A stretch of DNA of 64,000 nucleotides from Flavobacterium sp. UBA7680 (GTDB taxonomy: Bacteria; Bacteroidota; Bacteroidia; Flavobacteriales; Flavobacteriaceae). Both the position numbers and the translations under genes were made by a program. The stretch spans positions 25,984 to 89,983 of the forward strand of contig NZ_DLHA01000022.1 in assembly GCF_002482975.1 (NCBI RefSeq), read 5' to 3'. Every line of letters starts with the position of its first letter. The stretch's first letter is position 1. The notes beneath the pieces are model-generated. The model made no database searches. It worked only from the letters and a program-made list of their open reading frames with translations, and was not told the origin of the DNA. This document shows positions 61,614-64,000 of this stretch, in pieces.

Positions 61614-64000
61614 ATGAGTTTCATAAATAGCATCATTAAGGTCTTTGTAGGTGATAAATCTCAAAAAGATGTCAAAGCTTTACAACCTTACTTAAACAAA
61701 ATTAAGACTTTCGAAACTAGTTTAATGAGTTTATCTCATGACGAACTAAGAGCGAGAACCGCTTATTTTAAAGAAAAAATTAAAGAAGCAAGGGCAGATA
61801 AAGATGCTAAAATCGCTTCTCTAAAAGCTGAAGTTGAAAATATTGAGGATATCGACAAAAGAGAAGATATTTATGATGCAATAGACGCTCTTGAAAAAGA
61901 AGCTTATGAAATCTCTGAAAAAACTTTATTGGAAATTCTTCCAGAAGCGTTTTCTGTAGTAAAAGAAACGGCTCGTCGTTTTAAAGAAAACTCTCATATC
62001 GAGGTTACTGCAACTGCAAAAGACCGCGAATTCTCTGCAACAAAACCATATATTGTTATTGATGGTGAAAAATCTATCTGGGCTAACAAATGGAATGCTG
62101 CCGGAAAAGACATCACTTGGGACATGATTCACTATGATGTTCAGTTGATTGGTGGAATGGTTTTGCACGAAGGTAAAGTTGCCGAAATGCAAACGGGTGA
62201 AGGTAAAACTTTAGTAGCTACACTTCCATTATACTTAAATGCTTTGACTGGTAACGGAGTTCACTTAGTAACGGTAAATGACTACTTAGCAAAACGTGAC
62301 AGCACATGGAAAGCACCTTTATTCGAATTTCACGGTTTATCTGTAGACTGTATCGATAATCACCAGCCAAGTACAGAACAAAGAAAAAAAGCTTACGATG
62401 CTGATATCACTTACGGAACTAACAATGAGTTTGGTTTTGACTACTTAAGAGATAACATGGCACACTCGCCTAGCGATTTAGTTCAAAGAAAACACAATTA
62501 TGCTATTGTCGACGAGGTCGATTCTGTATTAATTGATGATGCAAGAACACCGCTTATTATTTCAGGACCAGTTCCGCAGGGAGATCGTCATGAATTTAAT
62601 GAATTGAAACCAAAAATCGAAAACTTAGTTGCACAACAACGTCAGTTGGCGAATGGTTTCTTGGCAGAAGCTAAAAAATTAATCAAAGAAGGAAATACTA
62701 AAGAAGGTGGTTTCTTATTATTAAGAGCTTACAGAAGTTTACCTAAAAATAAAGCATTAATTAAATTTTTAAGTGAAGAAGGAATTAAACAATTGCTTCA
62801 AAAAACTGAAAATCAATACATGCAGGATAACAATCGCGAAATGCATAAAGTGGATGAAGCTTTGTATTTTGTAATTGAAGAAAAAAATAATCAGGTAGAA
62901 TTGACTGATAACGGTATTCAATACCTTTCAGGAGATACAGATGCTGACTTTTTCGTACTTCCGGATATTGGAACTGAAATCGCTGCTATCGAAAAACAAA
63001 AACTGGACAAAGACGGTGAAGCTGAAGCTAAAGAAAGATTATTCCAGGATTTTGGAGTAAAAAGCGAGCGTATTCACACTCTTACACAGCTTTTAAAAGC
63101 GTATGCTCTTTTTGAAAAAGATGTAGAATACGTTATCATGGACAACAAAATTATGATTGTCGATGAGCAAACAGGTCGTATCATGGATGGTCGTCGTTAT
63201 TCTGACGGTTTACACCAAGCGATCGAAGCTAAAGAAAACGTAAAGATCGAAGCTGCAACACAGACATTTGCTACAGTTACATTACAGAATTATTTCAGAA
63301 TGTACAGCAAATTAGGCGGTATGACTGGTACAGCGGTTACAGAAGCTGGAGAGTTATGGCAGATCTACAAATTAGATGTTGTTGAAATCCCAACTAACCG
63401 TGGTATGTTGAGACAAGATAAAGAAGATTATATCTACAAAACAACACGTGAGAAATTCAACGCTGTTATTGAAGATGTTACTGAATTATCACAAGCTGGA
63501 AGACCAGTATTGATTGGAACAACTTCTGTAGAGATTTCAGAATTATTAAGCCGTATGCTTAAAATGAGAGGAATCACGCATAACGTATTGAATGCTAAAA
63601 TGCACAAGCAAGAAGCACAAATCGTTGAAGAAGCTGGTAAAGCCGGAGTTGTAACTATTGCAACAAACATGGCAGGTCGTGGTACCGATATTAAATTATC
63701 TCCAGAAGTAAAAGCTGCCGGAGGTTTAGCAATCGTGGGTACAGAGCGTCATGATTCTCGTCGTGTTGACAGACAGTTACGTGGTCGTTCTGGTCGTCAG
63801 GGAGATCCGGGAAGTTCTCAATTTTATGTTTCTCTTGAAGATAACCTAATGCGTTTATTTGGTTCTGAAAGAGTTGCGAAAGTGATGGACAGAATGGGAT
63901 TGAAAGAAGGTGAAGTTATTCAGCATTCTATGATGACTAAATCTATCGAACGTGCTCAGAAAAAAGTAGAAGAAAATAACTTTGGTGTTCGTAAACGTTT
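61614..64000 (+). CDS. secA: SecA preprotein translocase ATPase (3' end outside window)
   Basis: Begins ATG at 61614 ([20 protein letters not shown]) and stays open to the window end, so about 795 of roughly 1100 residues are present. SecA is the ATP-driven motor that pushes proteins through SecYEG. Visible motifs are [20 protein letters not shown] (Walker A), [20 protein letters not shown] (Walker B), the preprotein-crosslinking domain, and in the second RecA domain [16 protein letters not shown] with [18 protein letters not shown]. The gene is intact where visible. Confidence 0.97.
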   Translation, partial: MSFINSIIKVFVGDKSQKDVKALQPYLNKIKTFETSLMSLSHDELRARTAYFKEKIKEARADKDAKIASLKAEVENIEDIDKREDIYDAIDALEKEAYEISEKTLLEILPEAFSVVKETARRFKENSHIEVTATAKDREFSATKPYIVIDGEKSIWANKWNAAGKDITWDMIHYDVQLIGGMVLHEGKVAEMQTGEGKTLVATLPLYLNALTGNGVHLVTVNDYLAKRDSTWKAPLFEFHGLSVDCIDNHQPSTEQRKKAYDADITYGTNNEFGFDYLRDNMAHSPSDLVQRKHNYAIVDEVDSVLIDDARTPLIISGPVPQGDRHEFNELKPKIENLVAQQRQLANGFLAEAKKLIKEGNTKEGGFLLLRAYRSLPKNKALIKFLSEEGIKQLLQKTENQYMQDNNREMHKVDEALYFVIEEKNNQVELTDNGIQYLSGDTDADFFVLPDIGTEIAAIEKQKLDKDGEAEAKERLFQDFGVKSERIHTLTQLLKAYALFEKDVEYVIMDNKIMIVDEQTGRIMDGRRYSDGLHQAIEAKENVKIEAATQTFATVTLQNYFRMYSKLGGMTGTAVTEAGELWQIYKLDVVEIPTNRGMLRQDKEDYIYKTTREKFNAVIEDVTELSQAGRPVLIGTTSVEISELLSRMLKMRGITHNVLNAKMHKQEAQIVEEAGKAGVVTIATNMAGRGTDIKLSPEVKAAGGLAIVGTERHDSRRVDRQLRGRSGRQGDPGSSQFYVSLEDNLMRLFGSERVAKVMDRMGLKEGEVIQHSMMTKSIERAQKKVEENNFGVRKR

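Overview
Organism. This is low-GC chromosomal DNA of a Flavobacterium-like bacterium (Bacteroidota, Flavobacteriia). The evidence is a type IX secretion (T9SS) type B sorting domain on a giant surface protein, A-rich Bacteroidota-style start regions with few Shine-Dalgarno sequences, TAnnTTTG promoter elements, an rpmB-rpmG-DUF4295-ftsY cluster, bacillithiol synthesis (bshC), and intergenic palindromes of the kind common in flavobacteria. There are no tRNAs, rRNAs, CRISPR arrays, phage genes or transposases. || Layout. 0-8.2 kb is a mannan/glucomannan utilisation block: the end of a GH26 mannanase and a GH5 mannanase on +, then an aldo/keto reductase, a GH3 beta-glucosidase, a SASA-type esterase and a CE2-like esterase on -. 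8.4-13 kb holds an NlpC/P60 hydrolase, a DUF1573 protein, a histidine kinase/response regulator pair, an MBL-fold hydrolase and a small membrane protein. 13-15.2 kb is a B12-binding-type radical SAM gene broken by three small indels; it also carries two in-frame pieces of intergenic-type repeat. 15.35-22.6 kb encodes a 2410-residue T9SS cargo protein with 18 tandem ~80-residue repeats and five Ig-like repeats. 22.7-32.3 kb has an MFS transporter, bshC, a NagX-like acyltransferase, ndk, DUF721, several lipoproteins, a likely structured RNA (Flavo-1-like), a serine hydrolase and an archaemetzincin-like lipoprotein. 32.3-39.3 kb is housekeeping, mostly on -: ftsY, DUF4295, rpmG, rpmB, cinA, an Hpt protein, an FAH-family hydrolase, an exonuclease and an E2 acyltransferase. 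39.3-46.1 kb is envelope-related: GT2, an Omp85-like barrel, two secreted proteins, a second NagX-like protein, a CpsB-like phosphatase and a secreted propeller-like protein. 46.2-52.9 kb holds an alpha/beta hydrolase, two AraC regulators, small membrane proteins, and a divergent GlcG-SDR-NTF2-DoxX group whose DoxX gene is frameshifted. 53.1-64 kb has an ABC-F protein, an FKBP isomerase, a methyltransferase, a hydrolase, an HTH regulator, an ABC ATPase, a cobalamin adenosyltransferase, a DUF2795-like gene and secA, which runs off the end. || How genes work together. The left block can deacetylate and cut (galacto)glucomannan and finish the oligomers with GH3. The kinase and regulator overlap by 4 bp and form one unit. 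rpmB, rpmG and DUF4295 form a ribosomal-protein unit followed by ftsY, which has its own candidate promoter. The GlcG-SDR-NTF2-DoxX group looks like a small redox/stress operon controlled by the divergent AraC gene. || Most unusual. (1) The giant repeat protein. (2) A radical SAM gene that carries two repeat-derived peptide inserts and three clustered frameshifts. (3) At least eight unrelated inverted-repeat families with the same long-hairpin architecture in the intergenic gaps. I saw no clear new defence or mobile system.
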